64,000 nt of DNA from Pseudomonas paraeruginosa PA7 (GTDB lineage Bacteria; Pseudomonadota; Gammaproteobacteria; Pseudomonadales; Pseudomonadaceae), in assembly GCF_000017205.1 (NCBI RefSeq), contig NC_009656.1, positions 4,282,001 to 4,346,000 on the forward strand. The letters run 5' to 3'. How positions within the stretch are numbered: position 1 is the first letter of the stretch; each line of letters opens with the position of its first letter. A program made the position numbers and the translations under genes. A model generated the notes under the pieces. It ran no database searches and was not told the origin of the DNA. It worked only from the letters and a program-made list of their open reading frames with translations. Of the stretch, positions 1 through 9,210 are shown one piece after another.

Positions 1-853
1 ACAGGCCCAGGCGCGGCAGGAAGTCGGCGCGGTTCTGCTCGACCTCGTGGCGGGCCACGTCCACCGCGTGGCGCAGCGAGGCCAGTTCGGGATTCTCGGC
101 CAGCGCCAGGTCACGCCAGGCGGTGTAGCTGGCGGGACTCAGCGGTCGCACCTGGAAGCGTTCGCCGAGCGGCGCCAGGTCGGAAATCTCCAGCGACACC
201 CCGACCAGCCGCTCCAGCTCGCGCAGGGCGGCATCCTGGCTGTCGCGCGCCTCGATCTCCTGCGCCTGGGCCAGGTTGAAGCGGGCCTGGGTCTCCAGGG
301 TGTCGGTGCGCGTGCCGTTGCCGCGCTCGAACTGGCGCTGGTTGAGCTGGAACTGCTCGCGATAGGAACGCTTCTGCGCCCGCGCCAGGTCGATCTGGTC
401 CTGGGCCAGCAGCGCGCCGGTATAGGCTTCCAGGACCCGGACCAGCAGTTCCTGGCTCTGGCTGCGGAAGCGCGCGTCGGACAGCAGCGCCTGGGCCACG
501 CCCTTGCGGTAGCGGCTGAAGGCTTCGTAGTCGAACAGCGGCTGCTGCAGGCTGAGGGTGGAGACGTAGCTGTCGTAGTCGCGCTCCTCCTTGAAATCGC
601 CGCGGGAGGTCTGGGTCACGTCGGACCAGCTGCGCCCGCGGTTGTAGCTGTACACCAGGCGCGGCAGCAGGGCCGCGCGGCCGAGCGCGCGGTACTGCTT
701 GCCGGCCTCGTGCTCCTGGATCGCGCCCTGGAACTGCGGGTCGTTCTCCAGCGCCAGATGGTAGCCGTCCAGCAGCCCGAGGGCGAAGGCGTCCTCGCGC
801 AGCAACAACAGGAAGGCCCCCAACAGCCAGGGAATCAGGCGTCGCATGGGCAT
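1..853 (-). CDS. aprF: AprF, outer membrane channel of the alkaline protease type I secretion system (3' part outside window)
   Basis: TolC-family outer membrane factor that completes the AprD-AprE-AprF export channel for alkaline protease AprA and for AprX. About 284 N-terminal residues are visible: a hydrophobic signal peptide (RRLIPWLLGAFLLLL) and then the long helical region typical of outer membrane efflux proteins, rich in Gln, Glu and Arg. The gene runs off the left edge, so the C-terminus is not seen. I place the start at the ATG at 853, where GGAG lies nine bases upstream. A second in-frame ATG at 847 is possible. The start follows the aprE stop by three bases, which indicates translational coupling. 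Identification rests on the gene order and on the family-typical N-terminus. Confidence 0.93.
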   Translation of the reverse strand, partial: MPMRRLIPWLLGAFLLLLREDAFALGLLDGYHLALENDPQFQGAIQEHEAGKQYRALGRAALLPRLVYSYNRGRSWSDVTQTSRGDFKEERDYDSYVSTLSLQQPLFDYEAFSRYRKGVAQALLSDARFRSQSQELLVRVLEAYTGALLAQDQIDLARAQKRSYREQFQLNQRQFERGNGTRTDTLETQARFNLAQAQEIEARDSQDAALRELERLVGVSLEISDLAPLGERFQVRPLSPASYTAWRDLALAENPELASLRHAVDVARHEVEQNRADFLPRLGL

Positions 854-856
854 CGG

Positions 857-2155
857 TCAGTTCTCCGCCAGCGCCACGTGGGCGCGGTCCAGCAGGGGCT
901 TGAACAGGTAGTTGAGCAGCGAGCGCTCGCCGGTGCGGACGAACACCTGCACCGCCATCCCCGGGCGGATCTGCAGGCCCTGCAGCTTGCCCATCCCGGC
1001 CGCGTCGACCTGCGCGCGCAACGCGTAGTAGGGCTGCTTGTTCTGCTCGTCGAGCAGGCGGTCGGCACTGACCATGGTCACCTCGCCGGTGACCCGCGGG
1101 GTCTTGCTCTGGTTGAAGGCGGTGAACAGCATCTCCACCGGCAGCCCGCTGTGGATCCGGTCGACCAGGTTCACCGCGAGCTGGCCCTCCACTTCCAGGC
1201 TGTCGCTGTTGGGCACGATGTACATCAGCAGTTCGCCGGGGCCGATCACCCCGCCCTCGGTGAATACCTTGAGGCCGGCGACGTAGCCGCCGACCGGCGC
1301 GCGGATCTCGGCGTGCTGCAATTCATAGCGCGCCGAGGACAGTTCCTCCCAGAGGGTCCGCGCGTTGACCTGGGTTTCCGCCAGTTGCCCGCTGACCTCC
1401 TTGCGGTATTCCTCCTGGCGCTGGCCGATGCGCATCTGCGCCTCGGCGATGCTCTGGCGGATCTGCCCGAAGCGGCCGCTGCTCTCCGACAACCGCGCGT
1501 TCACCTCGGCCAGCTGGCGTTCCTGTTCGAGCAACTGGTTGCGCGGCATGTAGCCTTCCTCGGCGAGATCGCGCGCGCCGCTCAACTGGCTGTTCAGCAG
1601 GCGTTGCTGCAGGCGCTGGTTCTGCTCGGTCTGGCGCAGACCCTCGAGTTGCGCGCGCAGGCCCTCGATGTTCGCGCGCAGCGCGGAGAGTTCGTTACCC
1701 AGCGCGGTCTGGCGGCTGCGCAACAACTGCCGTTGCAGCTCCAGGCGCTCGCCGAGGCTCGCCACCGGCGCCTGACCGGCCAGCCCCGTGGGCATCTCCA
1801 GGGTATGCAGGCCGTCGTATTCGGCCTGCAGGCGCGCCTGGTTGAGCCGGGCGTTGACGTACTGGTTGACCAGCGAGTCGACGTTGGCCTGGGCCTGGGT
1901 CGGCTCCAGGCGGATCAGCGGCTCGCCCGCCTCGACGCGCTGGCCGTCGCGCACCAGGATGTGCTTGACCACCCCGCCGACCGGGTGCTGTACCGACTTG
2001 CGCTGGCCGGAAATGATCACCGTGGCCGGCACCGCCACGCCCTGGTCGAGCGGCGCGAAGGCCGCCCACAGCAGCGCGCCGCCGAAGCCGAACAGCACCA
2101 GCAGCCAGCCCATGCGCGCATAGGCGTTCTCGTCGCGTTTCGCCATACGGGTCAT
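857..2155 (-). CDS. aprE: AprE, membrane fusion protein of the alkaline protease exporter
   Basis: HlyD-family periplasmic adaptor that links the inner membrane ABC transporter AprD to AprF. The 432-residue product has a short cytoplasmic N-terminus, one membrane segment at about residues 14-35 ([21 protein letters not shown]), a lipoyl-like half ([19 protein letters not shown]), a long coiled-coil hairpin with repeated RLQ/LEGLRQ runs, and a C-terminal beta domain with the family motif [16 protein letters not shown]. The start ATG at 2155 overlaps the aprD stop as ATGA, which supports it over the internal Met three codons later. The gene is in the aprX-D-E-F operon. Length and order match the family. 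Confidence 0.95.
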   Translation of the reverse strand: MTRMAKRDENAYARMGWLLVLFGFGGALLWAAFAPLDQGVAVPATVIISGQRKSVQHPVGGVVKHILVRDGQRVEAGEPLIRLEPTQAQANVDSLVNQYVNARLNQARLQAEYDGLHTLEMPTGLAGQAPVASLGERLELQRQLLRSRQTALGNELSALRANIEGLRAQLEGLRQTEQNQRLQQRLLNSQLSGARDLAEEGYMPRNQLLEQERQLAEVNARLSESSGRFGQIRQSIAEAQMRIGQRQEEYRKEVSGQLAETQVNARTLWEELSSARYELQHAEIRAPVGGYVAGLKVFTEGGVIGPGELLMYIVPNSDSLEVEGQLAVNLVDRIHSGLPVEMLFTAFNQSKTPRVTGEVTMVSADRLLDEQNKQPYYALRAQVDAAGMGKLQGLQIRPGMAVQVFVRTGERSLLNYLFKPLLDRAHVALAEN

Positions 2156-3933
2156 TCCACTCCTCCCTGGCGCGGCGCGGCCACCACCTGCGGCGTGCCA
2201 TAGCCGCCCACCCGGTAGTCCGCGCGCTGCTGCGGCGCCGGCGCGGCGCGCTGGCTGTTCAAGGCACCGAGCACCTGGTCGCGCTCGCCGTACAGGTGCA
2301 ACTGCCCGGCGTTCAGCGCCAGCAGGCGGTCGGCGCAGCTCAGCACGCCGGCCCGGTGGGTGATCAGCAGCACCGTGCAGCCGCGCGCCTTGAGCGCCTG
2401 GATCGCCGCCAGCAGAGCCTGTTCGCCGCTGTCGTCGAGGTTCGAGTTGGGTTCGTCGAGCACCACCAGGTTCGGCGCGCCGTACAGCGCGCGGGCCAGG
2501 GCGATGCGCTGGCGCTGGCCACCGGACAGCCCGGCACCGCCGACGCCGAGCGCGGTGTCGTAGCCTTGCGGCAGGCGCAGTACCAGCTCGTGGACGCCAG
2601 CCAGGCGCGCCGCCTCGACCACCTTCTCCGGGTCCGCCGCGCCGAAGCGGGCTATGTTCTCCGCCACCGTGCCGGCGAACAGCTCGATATCCTGCGGCAG
2701 GTAGCCGATGCGCGGACCGAGGGTCTCGCGCCGGTACTGGCGGATCTCGGCGCCGTCCAGGCGCACGCTGCCCTGCAGGGTCGGCCAGATGCCCAGCAGG
2801 ACCCGCGCCAGGCTCGACTTGCCGGAGCCGGACGGGCCGATCACGCCGACCACCGCGCCGGCCGGAATCGCCAGGGTCAGCCCGCGCAGGGTGCGCGCTT
2901 CGCTGCCGGGCGGCGCCGCGTCCACCGACTCCAGCAGCAACTGGCCGCGCGGTTCGGGCAGCTCCATGCGTGCCTCGCGGGCGGGAAACTCGCCGAGCAG
3001 GCCGTCCAGCCGACGGTAGGCGTCGCGCGCCGAACCCCATTGCTTCCACACGCCGATCAACTGGTCGATCGGCCCCAGCGCACGGCCCATCAGGATCGAG
3101 CCGGCGATCATCATCCCCGGGGTGATCCGCCCCTCCACCGCCAGCCAGGCGCCGAGGCCGAGCACCAGCGATTGCAGGGCGATGCGCAGGTACTTGCTCA
3201 GCGCGTTGATCCGCGCCGCGCGCTCGCTGGCCAGGCTCTGCTGGTCGAGGAACGCCTGGTGCAATTGCTCCCAGCGCCCGCGCAGGCTGCCGAGCATGCC
3301 CATCGCCTCGATCACCTCGGCGTTGCGCAGGGTATTGCTGGCCACCTGCCCGGACTTGATCGACAGCTCGCCGGCCCTGGCCAGCGGCGCGCGGGTGGCG
3401 CGCTCGTTGAACCAGGCCAGGGCCATCAGCGCCAGCGCGCCGACCAGCGAGAGCAGGCCGAGCCATGGGTCGAAGAGGAAGATCACCAGCAGGTAGACCG
3501 GGAACCAGGGCGCGTCGAAGAAGGCGAACAGCGCCTGCCCGGTGATGAACTGGCGCAGGGTGGTCAGGTCGTGCAGCGCCTGGCTGGCCTCCTGGCCGCC
3601 ACCGCGCAGGTTGCGTTCGAAGGCGGCGGCGTAGACCCGACCGTGCAACTGGCCGTCGAAACGCTCGCTGACCCGCACCAGGACGAAGCTACGCAGCGCC
3701 TCCAGCACGCCCATGAAGACGAACACGCCGAGCGCCATCAGGGTCAGCATCAACAGGGTGACTTCGTTGGCCGACGACAGCACGCGGTCGTACACCTGCA
3801 ACATATACAGAGACGGCACCAGCATCAGCAGGTTGATCACCCCGGAGAATGCCGCCACGCTGCGCACCGCGCCGCGGCTGGCGGCGAGGGCCTGTTTGAT
3901 TTCGTTGGTAACGCTGGAACCGAGCCTTGCCAT
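2152..3933 (-). CDS. aprD: AprD, type I secretion ABC transporter ATPase/permease
   Basis: Inner membrane ABC exporter that powers secretion of AprA and AprX. The 593-residue product has an N-terminal transmembrane domain (about residues 25-310, with hydrophobic segments such as [18 protein letters not shown]) and a C-terminal ATPase. The Walker A motif GPSGSGKSS lies near residue 370, the signature [15 protein letters not shown] follows, and the Walker B motif is [11 protein letters not shown] with a downstream His switch (LLITHR). No N-terminal C39 peptidase is present, which fits the PrtD/AprD class for substrates with C-terminal secretion signals. The gene is second in the operon, 86 bases after aprX, and overlaps aprE by four bases. 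Confidence 0.95.
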   Translation of the reverse strand: MARLGSSVTNEIKQALAASRGAVRSVAAFSGVINLLMLVPSLYMLQVYDRVLSSANEVTLLMLTLMALGVFVFMGVLEALRSFVLVRVSERFDGQLHGRVYAAAFERNLRGGGQEASQALHDLTTLRQFITGQALFAFFDAPWFPVYLLVIFLFDPWLGLLSLVGALALMALAWFNERATRAPLARAGELSIKSGQVASNTLRNAEVIEAMGMLGSLRGRWEQLHQAFLDQQSLASERAARINALSKYLRIALQSLVLGLGAWLAVEGRITPGMMIAGSILMGRALGPIDQLIGVWKQWGSARDAYRRLDGLLGEFPAREARMELPEPRGQLLLESVDAAPPGSEARTLRGLTLAIPAGAVVGVIGPSGSGKSSLARVLLGIWPTLQGSVRLDGAEIRQYRRETLGPRIGYLPQDIELFAGTVAENIARFGAADPEKVVEAARLAGVHELVLRLPQGYDTALGVGGAGLSGGQRQRIALARALYGAPNLVVLDEPNSNLDDSGEQALLAAIQALKARGCTVLLITHRAGVLSCADRLLALNAGQLHLYGERDQVLGALNSQRAAPAPQQRADYRVGGYGTPQVVAAPRQGGVE

Positions 3934-3979
3934 CGAGCGCGCTCACTTCTGCCACGACTGCCGCTGGAATCCCGAATGA

Positions 3980-4007
3980 GCCCGGATGGCACCTCCCTGT
4001 GCCGGGC
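3980..4007. other. Intercistronic hairpin between aprX and aprD
   Basis: Arms GCCC/GGGC and GGCAC/GTGCC around a small loop form a stable stem in the 86-base gap. There is no T-run, so it is not a classic terminator. It could stabilise or attenuate the aprDEF message. The role is inferred from structure only. Confidence 0.4.
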
Positions 4008-4019
4008 GTTCCCTCGCCG

Positions 4020-5264
4020 TCAGGCAGCCAGGGCCTGGTGCTCCGGCGCCGGGTCGGCGCCGATCAGCTGAATCGCCGGGGCCGCCGGCTCGACAGCCTG
4101 GCCGAGCAGCGCCGCGAACACCCTGCCGGCGCCGTCCAGGGCGCTGTGCGCAGTGTCCCCGGCGATGCCGGCGACGATCGACAGGTCGTTGTCGAGGTCG
4201 TGCACCAGCTCGATCTGCCCCTTCGGCCCGACCCCGGCCAGGTCGGCGCCGGCAATCGTTTGCGCATACAACTTGCTGTCGAAGTGCAGGTCCAGCGTCG
4301 GCAGCGAGATGCCGATGTCCTTGACCACCGGCACATAGCCGAGGATGCCGCCGACGATGGGCAGGTCCTTGAGGGTCACCTCGTTCCAGCTCAGCAGCTT
4401 GACTTCGTTGTAGCTGCCCAGCTCCAGGGTACCGCCGACGTTGGCCACGCCCAGGTTGTAGCTGGGGCCGGCGATGCCGTAGAACTTGGCGCTGAAGCCC
4501 TCCTTGTCGACCGCGCCGACCACGCCGAGGCCGCCGAGGTTGAGCGGCGCCAGCATCGGCACCAGCGGCGCGGTGATCGGGTTCAGCGCCAGGGCGGCGG
4601 TGACCAGCGGAGTCAGCGGCGTCTCGCCGCCGAAGGTCAGGCCCTGTTCGGTGAAGGAGACGTTGATCGGCAGCGGCCCGAGGATCCCGCGGCTGTCCGG
4701 GATCGCGCCCTGCTCGTGGTTGCCGCCGAGCAACGAGCCGATCACGTTGACCCCGAGCAGGCCGTCGCTGTTGCCGAAGCTCAGCGAGCCCCCCTGGTAG
4801 GCGGCGGCGTAGAGGTCGTTGGCGGCCCTCGCGCTGTCGCTGCCGAATTCCCAGGCATGGCCGACGGTGGCCGCCACGCCCTGGCCCAGGTCGCCGACCA
4901 GCTTCAGGTAGTCCGCCGGCTCGACACGCCCGTGCAGCAGGTCATCGGCGATCGCCAGCGAATTGCCGACCAGCCCGCTCGTCGTGCCGACCGCGGAGCC
5001 CAGCGTATCCAGCGCATCGCCGGCGATCTCGCCGGCCGTACCGAGCACCGACCCGACCGCTCCACCCACCGCCTGCTCCACGGTGACGACAGCGTCATGC
5101 ACCGCGTCCACCGCTTCCTGCGCCTGCTGTCCCACCGCGTCCACGGTGGAGCCCACCAGCGTCCCGGCCACGTCCGCTAGCGCCGTGACGGCAGTGGCGG
5201 CCACCTGCGTAGCGCGCTCGTAGACCTGGCCGAACAGGTTCGCGGCTGCATCGAATAGTCCCAT
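4020..5264 (-). CDS. aprX: AprX, secreted protein exported by the AprDEF system
   Basis: AprX is a protein of unknown biochemical function secreted by the AprDEF apparatus, and this is the first gene of the operon. The 414-residue product has no N-terminal signal peptide, consistent with type I export. Its N-terminal ~130 residues are low-complexity Ala/Val/Gly helix (TQVAATAVTALADVAGT, then VDAVGQQAQEAVDAV). The remainder is Gly/Leu/Asp-rich, with an amphipathic C-terminus. AGGAACAGAAG precedes the ATG as ribosome binding site. The upstream 870 bases are gene-poor and carry a candidate lux box at 5577-5596, as expected for quorum-controlled apr genes. Its role in virulence is not deducible from the sequence. 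Confidence 0.9.
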   Translation of the reverse strand: MGLFDAAANLFGQVYERATQVAATAVTALADVAGTLVGSTVDAVGQQAQEAVDAVHDAVVTVEQAVGGAVGSVLGTAGEIAGDALDTLGSAVGTTSGLVGNSLAIADDLLHGRVEPADYLKLVGDLGQGVAATVGHAWEFGSDSARAANDLYAAAYQGGSLSFGNSDGLLGVNVIGSLLGGNHEQGAIPDSRGILGPLPINVSFTEQGLTFGGETPLTPLVTAALALNPITAPLVPMLAPLNLGGLGVVGAVDKEGFSAKFYGIAGPSYNLGVANVGGTLELGSYNEVKLLSWNEVTLKDLPIVGGILGYVPVVKDIGISLPTLDLHFDSKLYAQTIAGADLAGVGPKGQIELVHDLDNDLSIVAGIAGDTAHSALDGAGRVFAALLGQAVEPAAPAIQLIGADPAPEHQALAA

Positions 5265-5576
5265 CTTCTGTTCCTCGATTAGTTGTCTCGGTTATCGCGT
5301 ATCCGGCGCAGGCCGCTGTCACGGAATGAACCGGTCACGCGGTGAAGCGCAGTCAGTGAGTTCCGAAAACGGAACGCGGGTACCTGAAGAACCATCAGGC
5401 CTGGCGACAACTTGTTGTTATTGGAAGACGGAGTCCAGAGGGCGAGCCCATTTATCCCGAGCAGCCCGGAACAGAGCGCTCTCTACCACCATTTCGCCTG
5501 TTAAGTAGGACTAACATGGGAACGACGAATTTGTACCACCACTTAATTAAGTTCAATACTTTGGTTGGGCATACCG

Positions 5577-5596
5577 ACCTGTCAGTTTTAACAGGT
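5577..5596. promoter_or_regulatory. Candidate las/rhl (lux-type) box for the aprX operon
   Basis: A 20-bp dyad reads ACCTGTCAGTTTTAACAGGT. Its arms ACCTGTCA and TAACAGGT pair except at one position and match the LasR/RhlR operator layout, with CT and AG near the ends and CAG inside. It lies about 313 bases upstream of the aprX start codon, so either the transcript has a long leader or another promoter intervenes. Quorum control of apr genes is established for this species. Assignment of this particular site is inference. Confidence 0.65.
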
Positions 5597-6054
5597 ATTT
5601 TTCCAACTCCATGATTTTCAAGCAGATTCCTGACGGCTTCTATCAATAACGAATGACCGACGGTCGGCCAGGAACGAACTTTGACGCGGCCGGGAATGTT
5701 GTAGCGGATATAACCTTGTTCGGCCCGCTGCATACTCCGGGCGATACCTGCGCACAACTATCGGGCCATACCGGTAAAACGTGCACCATGAACAGGCATC
5801 CACGGCTTTTCGTAATCCGGCTGACATAAACTTATTACGTGAAGTGCGTCACATATTATTGAGCCGAACATTCCAGCCATGGTGTTTCTCCCCCGCGAAC
5901 GATAAGACCACGGCCGCGCAATACCCGCCTCGGGATATCGGGAAGTTGTATGCGTCATTCCAGAACGAGAAGTGCCTGCCGACGGTTTTCCGCCGTCGTG
6001 CCCTCGGCACTTCGCCCGACGCGCCAGCGACCGCACCGGTGGCGGAACAGGAAG

Positions 6055-6083
6055 CGGTTCATCCCCAGGCATGTGGCGAACAC
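6055..6083. repeat. Solitary type I-E CRISPR-repeat-like sequence
   Basis: A 29-bp element begins CGGTTCATCCCC and ends GAACAC with GCATGTGG in between. Compared with the P. aeruginosa type I-E repeat as I remember it (reverse complement, CGGTTCATCCCC...GGGGAACAC), I count 27 of 29 positions identical. It lies 57 bases beyond the porin stop codon. No second repeat is found at the expected 61-base distance on either side, so this is a single copy rather than an array. The match is too long for chance. The reference repeat is from memory and must be checked. Confidence 0.65.
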
Positions 6084-6139
6084 CACGGGGCCCCGTTGCT
6101 GCCGCCAGCGCCGATACCGACCATCGAGTACCCGGTCTG

Positions 6140-7444
6140 CTACCAGGCTCTCTGCCAGGTCAGGTAGAAGCGTTCCGAATGCTCGGTGATGATCCCCGCC
6201 GGTCCGCGCGAGGCGACCTGGCGATGGATTCCGTCCGGCGTGCCGGTCGTACGGAAGCGGTCGTGCAGCCAGGCCAGGCTCAGTCCTCGCAGCGGCCCGT
6301 CGAAGCTGTACTGGAAGACATTCTGGAATTCCTTGCGGGAGAAACCGTCGTAGCCGTAGGCACGGTTCGAGAAGGCGTAGTAGGAGGACATCTTCAGGCC
6401 GGGCAGGCCGAACTTGCCGAGGTCGAGGCTCGAACTGGCCTTGTACATGTCTTCGTCGCGCAGGCCGAAGAAGAAATAGAGCTTGCCGCTGCTGTTCCAG
6501 GTGCCGTGATCCTGGGCGAAGAACAACCGGTCGAAGTCATCGCCGCGTACCTGGTTCCAACTCAGGGCCACCGAGTGCCCATCGATGTTGTAGCGTAGCG
6601 TCATGTCCAGATAGCGCGCATCGTGGCTGTTCTCGGCCTGGTACAGCCGGGGCACGCCCGTATACTCGAAGAGTTCACCGGCATCCTGCTGCCGCCCGTG
6701 GGTCAGGCTGGCGACCAGCGATTGCGAGGCACCGAGGTCAACGCGCTGTTCGGCCTGGATGAAGGCGCTGCGCAGGTAGTCTTGTGCCTCGGCATATTCG
6801 CCCGCCAACCGGGTTCCGAGCGGCAAGCGATAACTGGCCGAGTAGATCTGCAGATTGTCGATCTGTTGTCCACGGAAGTTTTCCAGTCTTTCGCCCCAGC
6901 CGGCGTCATTGCGGGGGCTGAAGGCATGCACGCGACTGTAGCGCAGCTCGGCCGCATCGGTTGCGTAGCCCAGGTCCCAGCCCATGGTCGCCGCGGGCAG
7001 AATCCGGGTGGCGTCATCGGTGTAGATGAGGTAGCGGCGGGATTTCTTGCCGTACCCGCCGCTCCAGGTTCGCGCGTCGTCTCGCCATTGCAGGCGCAGG
7101 TAGGCCTCCAGTGGCTTGTTGATGCTATGTGCATCGCGTGGGGAGCGCCCGGCGGACAGGTTGGTGACGCTGCTGGCGTCGTCGCCGATACGCAGTCCAT
7201 CGGCCAACGCATGGGTGTAGTCGAAGCCCAGCACGTCGCGGAACCATCCAGAGCTGAACCCCAGTTGCAGGGCCTGCACCCATTCGTCGCGATTGGGGCC
7301 GACCGCGCCACCGTCGTTTTCCTTCCAGTAATACTGACTGTATTTCAACGTAGTCTTGCCGTCGTCGATCAGCGAGCCTGCCTGCGCGCCGGATACGCAC
7401 AGCAGGCCGGCCACCCCGAGCCGGAGCAGAGAGAAGGCATTCAT
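6140..7444 (-). CDS. OprD-family outer membrane porin
   Basis: The 434-residue product has a signal peptide ending at AQA-G (about residue 22), followed by alternating beta-strand sequence typical of the 18-strand OprD/Occ substrate-specific channels. Family hallmarks include TLKYSQYYWKEN near the start, SAGRSPRDAHS, RYNIDGHSVALSWNQVRGDDF in the C-terminal half and a terminal aromatic residue. Members take up amino acids or carboxylates. The substrate here is probably that of the MFS carrier encoded 49 bases upstream, with which it appears to form a two-gene operon. Base composition looks less GC-biased than apr or sprP, suggesting later acquisition. The exact subfamily is not resolved. Confidence 0.88.
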   Translation of the reverse strand: MNAFSLLRLGVAGLLCVSGAQAGSLIDDGKTTLKYSQYYWKENDGGAVGPNRDEWVQALQLGFSSGWFRDVLGFDYTHALADGLRIGDDASSVTNLSAGRSPRDAHSINKPLEAYLRLQWRDDARTWSGGYGKKSRRYLIYTDDATRILPAATMGWDLGYATDAAELRYSRVHAFSPRNDAGWGERLENFRGQQIDNLQIYSASYRLPLGTRLAGEYAEAQDYLRSAFIQAEQRVDLGASQSLVASLTHGRQQDAGELFEYTGVPRLYQAENSHDARYLDMTLRYNIDGHSVALSWNQVRGDDFDRLFFAQDHGTWNSSGKLYFFFGLRDEDMYKASSSLDLGKFGLPGLKMSSYYAFSNRAYGYDGFSRKEFQNVFQYSFDGPLRGLSLAWLHDRFRTTGTPDGIHRQVASRGPAGIITEHSERFYLTWQRAW

Positions 7445-7493
7445 CGAGTCACCTGTTGTTGGTGTGATGGCTGGCTGACGCGTGTGACCTGGA

Positions 7494-8795
7494 TCAGCCC
7501 GGCAAGGCGTGCTGGATTTCCCCTGGAGGCTCGCTTTCGCGCAGGCAAGCGGTGGCGATGAGACTCAGCAGTGTGGCGAACAGCACGTACCAGGCAGGAG
7601 CCACCGGGGTGCCAGCGGCATGCACCAGCCAGGTGACGATGAAGGGGCCGAAACCGCCGAACAGCATGACCGCGATGTTGTAGGCCACCGAGATCCCCGT
7701 CGAACGCACCCGGGTGGGGAACTGCTCGGCCAAGGCGCTGGGGGCGGGCCCGAAGCAGACCCCGAGGTTGGCGCACAGCAGCAGTTGCATGAGCAGCAGC
7801 CGGCTCAGGCTGGGGGCCGCCGTGAGCCAAGCGAACAGCGGGTAGGTCAGCAGGAAGAACGCCAGCGTCGAGCCGAACAGCAGCGGGCGTCGACCGATCC
7901 GGTCAGACAATGCGCCAGCCAGGGGGATGATGAGCGTCATCACCAGCACTGCCAGCATCTGGATCAGGAATACTTGTTCCAGTGGCAGGCCAAGCTCCTT
8001 GCTGGCGAAGGTCGGCATGTGTACCAGGATCACGTAGAACGAGGCTGTACCGAAGATGGTCATGCCCATGCTGACCAACACCGCGCGGCGGTGTCTGCCG
8101 ATGACTTTCAACAGCGGTTCCCGCACAGCCCGCGGATCCTGGCTGGTGGCGCGGAATTCGTCGGTCTCCTGCAGGTGCCGGCGCATCCACAGGCCCAGCG
8201 GACCGATCAACAGACCCAGAATGAAAGGGAGTCGCCAACCCCAGCTGTCGAGCGCCTCCGGTGCGAACAGGTGGGTGACCAGTGCGCCCATTCCCGCACC
8301 GGCGAACACCGCCAGGCACTGGCCGAACAGTTGCCAGGCGCCATAGAGGCCACGCTTGCCCGCTGGCGCGGATTCGACCAGGAAAGCCGTAGCGCTGGCG
8401 TATTCCCCGCCCGTGGCGAATCCCTGGAGCATGCGTGCGGCCACGATCAGCATTGGCGCCGCGAGGCCGATTGCCGCGTAGTCCGGTGCGAAGGCGATCA
8501 GGGCGATAGCCAGCGTCATCAGGCGGATGATCAGTTGCATCGCCGCCTTGCGGCCCTGTCGGTCGGCATACATGCCCAACAGGATGCCGCCGACCGGGCG
8601 CATGAAGAACCCCACGCCGAAGGTGGCCAAGGCCATCAGCAAGGAGGCGTATTCGTCCCCGGCGGGGAAGAACAGCCGGGCAATGATGCCGGAAAGAAAG
8701 CCGTAGACGATGAAGTCATACCATTCGAGTGCGTTGCCGACCACCGCGGCCAGGATCTGGCGTGGCTTCGGCGCACTGTGAGCGGAGGCGTTCAT
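7494..8795 (-). CDS. MFS transporter, metabolite:H+ symporter (MHS) family
   Basis: Inner membrane proton symporter of 433 residues with about 12 hydrophobic segments. It shows the MHS-type (ProP, citrate and shikimate carrier) hallmarks: N-terminal NALEWYDFIVYGF, the loop motif YADRQGRKAAM, QGFATGGEYASATAFL, and the second-half motif GALSDRIGRRP. Likely substrates are carboxylates or zwitterions, not determined here. The gene lies upstream of and codirectional with the OprD-type porin, giving a complete outer-plus-inner membrane uptake route. CTGGAG precedes the ATG at 8795. A dyad at 8809-8824 lies just upstream and may control expression. No regulator or catabolic gene accompanies the pair. 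Confidence 0.88.
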   Translation of the reverse strand: MNASAHSAPKPRQILAAVVGNALEWYDFIVYGFLSGIIARLFFPAGDEYASLLMALATFGVGFFMRPVGGILLGMYADRQGRKAAMQLIIRLMTLAIALIAFAPDYAAIGLAAPMLIVAARMLQGFATGGEYASATAFLVESAPAGKRGLYGAWQLFGQCLAVFAGAGMGALVTHLFAPEALDSWGWRLPFILGLLIGPLGLWMRRHLQETDEFRATSQDPRAVREPLLKVIGRHRRAVLVSMGMTIFGTASFYVILVHMPTFASKELGLPLEQVFLIQMLAVLVMTLIIPLAGALSDRIGRRPLLFGSTLAFFLLTYPLFAWLTAAPSLSRLLLMQLLLCANLGVCFGPAPSALAEQFPTRVRSTGISVAYNIAVMLFGGFGPFIVTWLVHAAGTPVAPAWYVLFATLLSLIATACLRESEPPGEIQHALPG

Positions 8796-8808
8796 GGACG
8801 AACTCCAG

Positions 8809-8824
8809 GACGGTAAAGACCGTC
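8809..8824. promoter_or_regulatory. Inverted repeat just upstream of the MFS gene
   Basis: GACGGT-AAAG-ACCGTC is a perfect 6-bp dyad with a 4-base loop, ending 14 bases from the MFS start codon and next to the ribosome site. It could be a repressor operator or an RNA hairpin that affects translation. No regulator gene is adjacent. Confidence 0.45.
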
Positions 8825-9210
8825 ATGCGGATGAGGAGGAAATAACGGATGGAACGGCTCAGGAGCGGCAGTTGAGCGCCCCGATGCTTCGGGATACGGG
8901 GACTGGAGAGATAGGTCGCATTCGGACACCTCGCATGGCGGCTGTTCCCGCTCTTTTTGGGCTGTGGCCGTCGAGTGATACGGCCGTGCACCAGCTAACG
9001 GCATCGACGGCAACGACACAACGGCTCGCGGTTCCGCAGGGTGGAATCGTTTGGCGGTTCGCTGCATTTTTCCACCGCCCGGCCGATGCCAGCTGGGTCA
9101 CAGCGGAGTCGAGCGAAGGCGCGCTTCGGCACCGGTACGCTGGCGATCAGCGGGTTTTACCGCGACGTCGGCTGACCGAACGCGGAGAAGCCAGCTTCCG
9201 CTGGCGGGAA

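Larger units (their letters stand above)
5265..6139. other. Long gene-free region upstream of aprX, relatively AT-rich
   Basis: No convincing gene is present. The stretch 5480-5870 is visibly richer in A/T than the flanking genes and probably contains the apr operon promoter and a leader of roughly 270 bases. It holds the lux-box candidate (5577-5596), a perfect ATTA-centred palindrome ACTTAATTAAGT (5541-5552), a GC hairpin CGACGG/CCGTCG (5980-5998) and a CRISPR-repeat-like element (6055-6083). A 101-codon leftward frame at 5452-5757 has no clear ribosome site, no recognisable family and spans the lux box, so I do not call it as a gene. Confidence 0.6.

Noticed and set aside
47..2203. A long rightward open frame across the apr genes on the opposite strand.
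   Set aside because: High GC leaves stop codons rare in antisense frames. The translated sequence is Gln/Arg/Ala-rich without domains and lies opposite aprF, aprE and aprD, which are clear.
5321..5331. Fragment GGAATGAACCG resembling the end of an I-E repeat in the opposite orientation.
   Set aside because: Only the terminal ~10 bases match. The rest of the repeat is not recognisable.
5452..5757. A 101-codon leftward frame upstream of aprX.
   Set aside because: No ribosome site or recognisable family, and it spans the lux-box candidate. Possibly a gene remnant, but not supportable as a coding sequence.
5983..6010. A further CGGTT...CAC segment before the 6055 repeat.
   Set aside because: The spacing of 72 and the low internal identity do not fit a repeat. 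It is better explained by a CGACGG/CCGTCG hairpin.
8803..8816. A nine-base identity (CAGGACGGT) between the 9240-9270 spacer-like interval and the MFS 5' region.
   Set aside because: The first three seed positions mismatch and no I-E PAM is adjacent. Nine bases is within reach of chance in 64 kb, though the location near the MFS start is curious.
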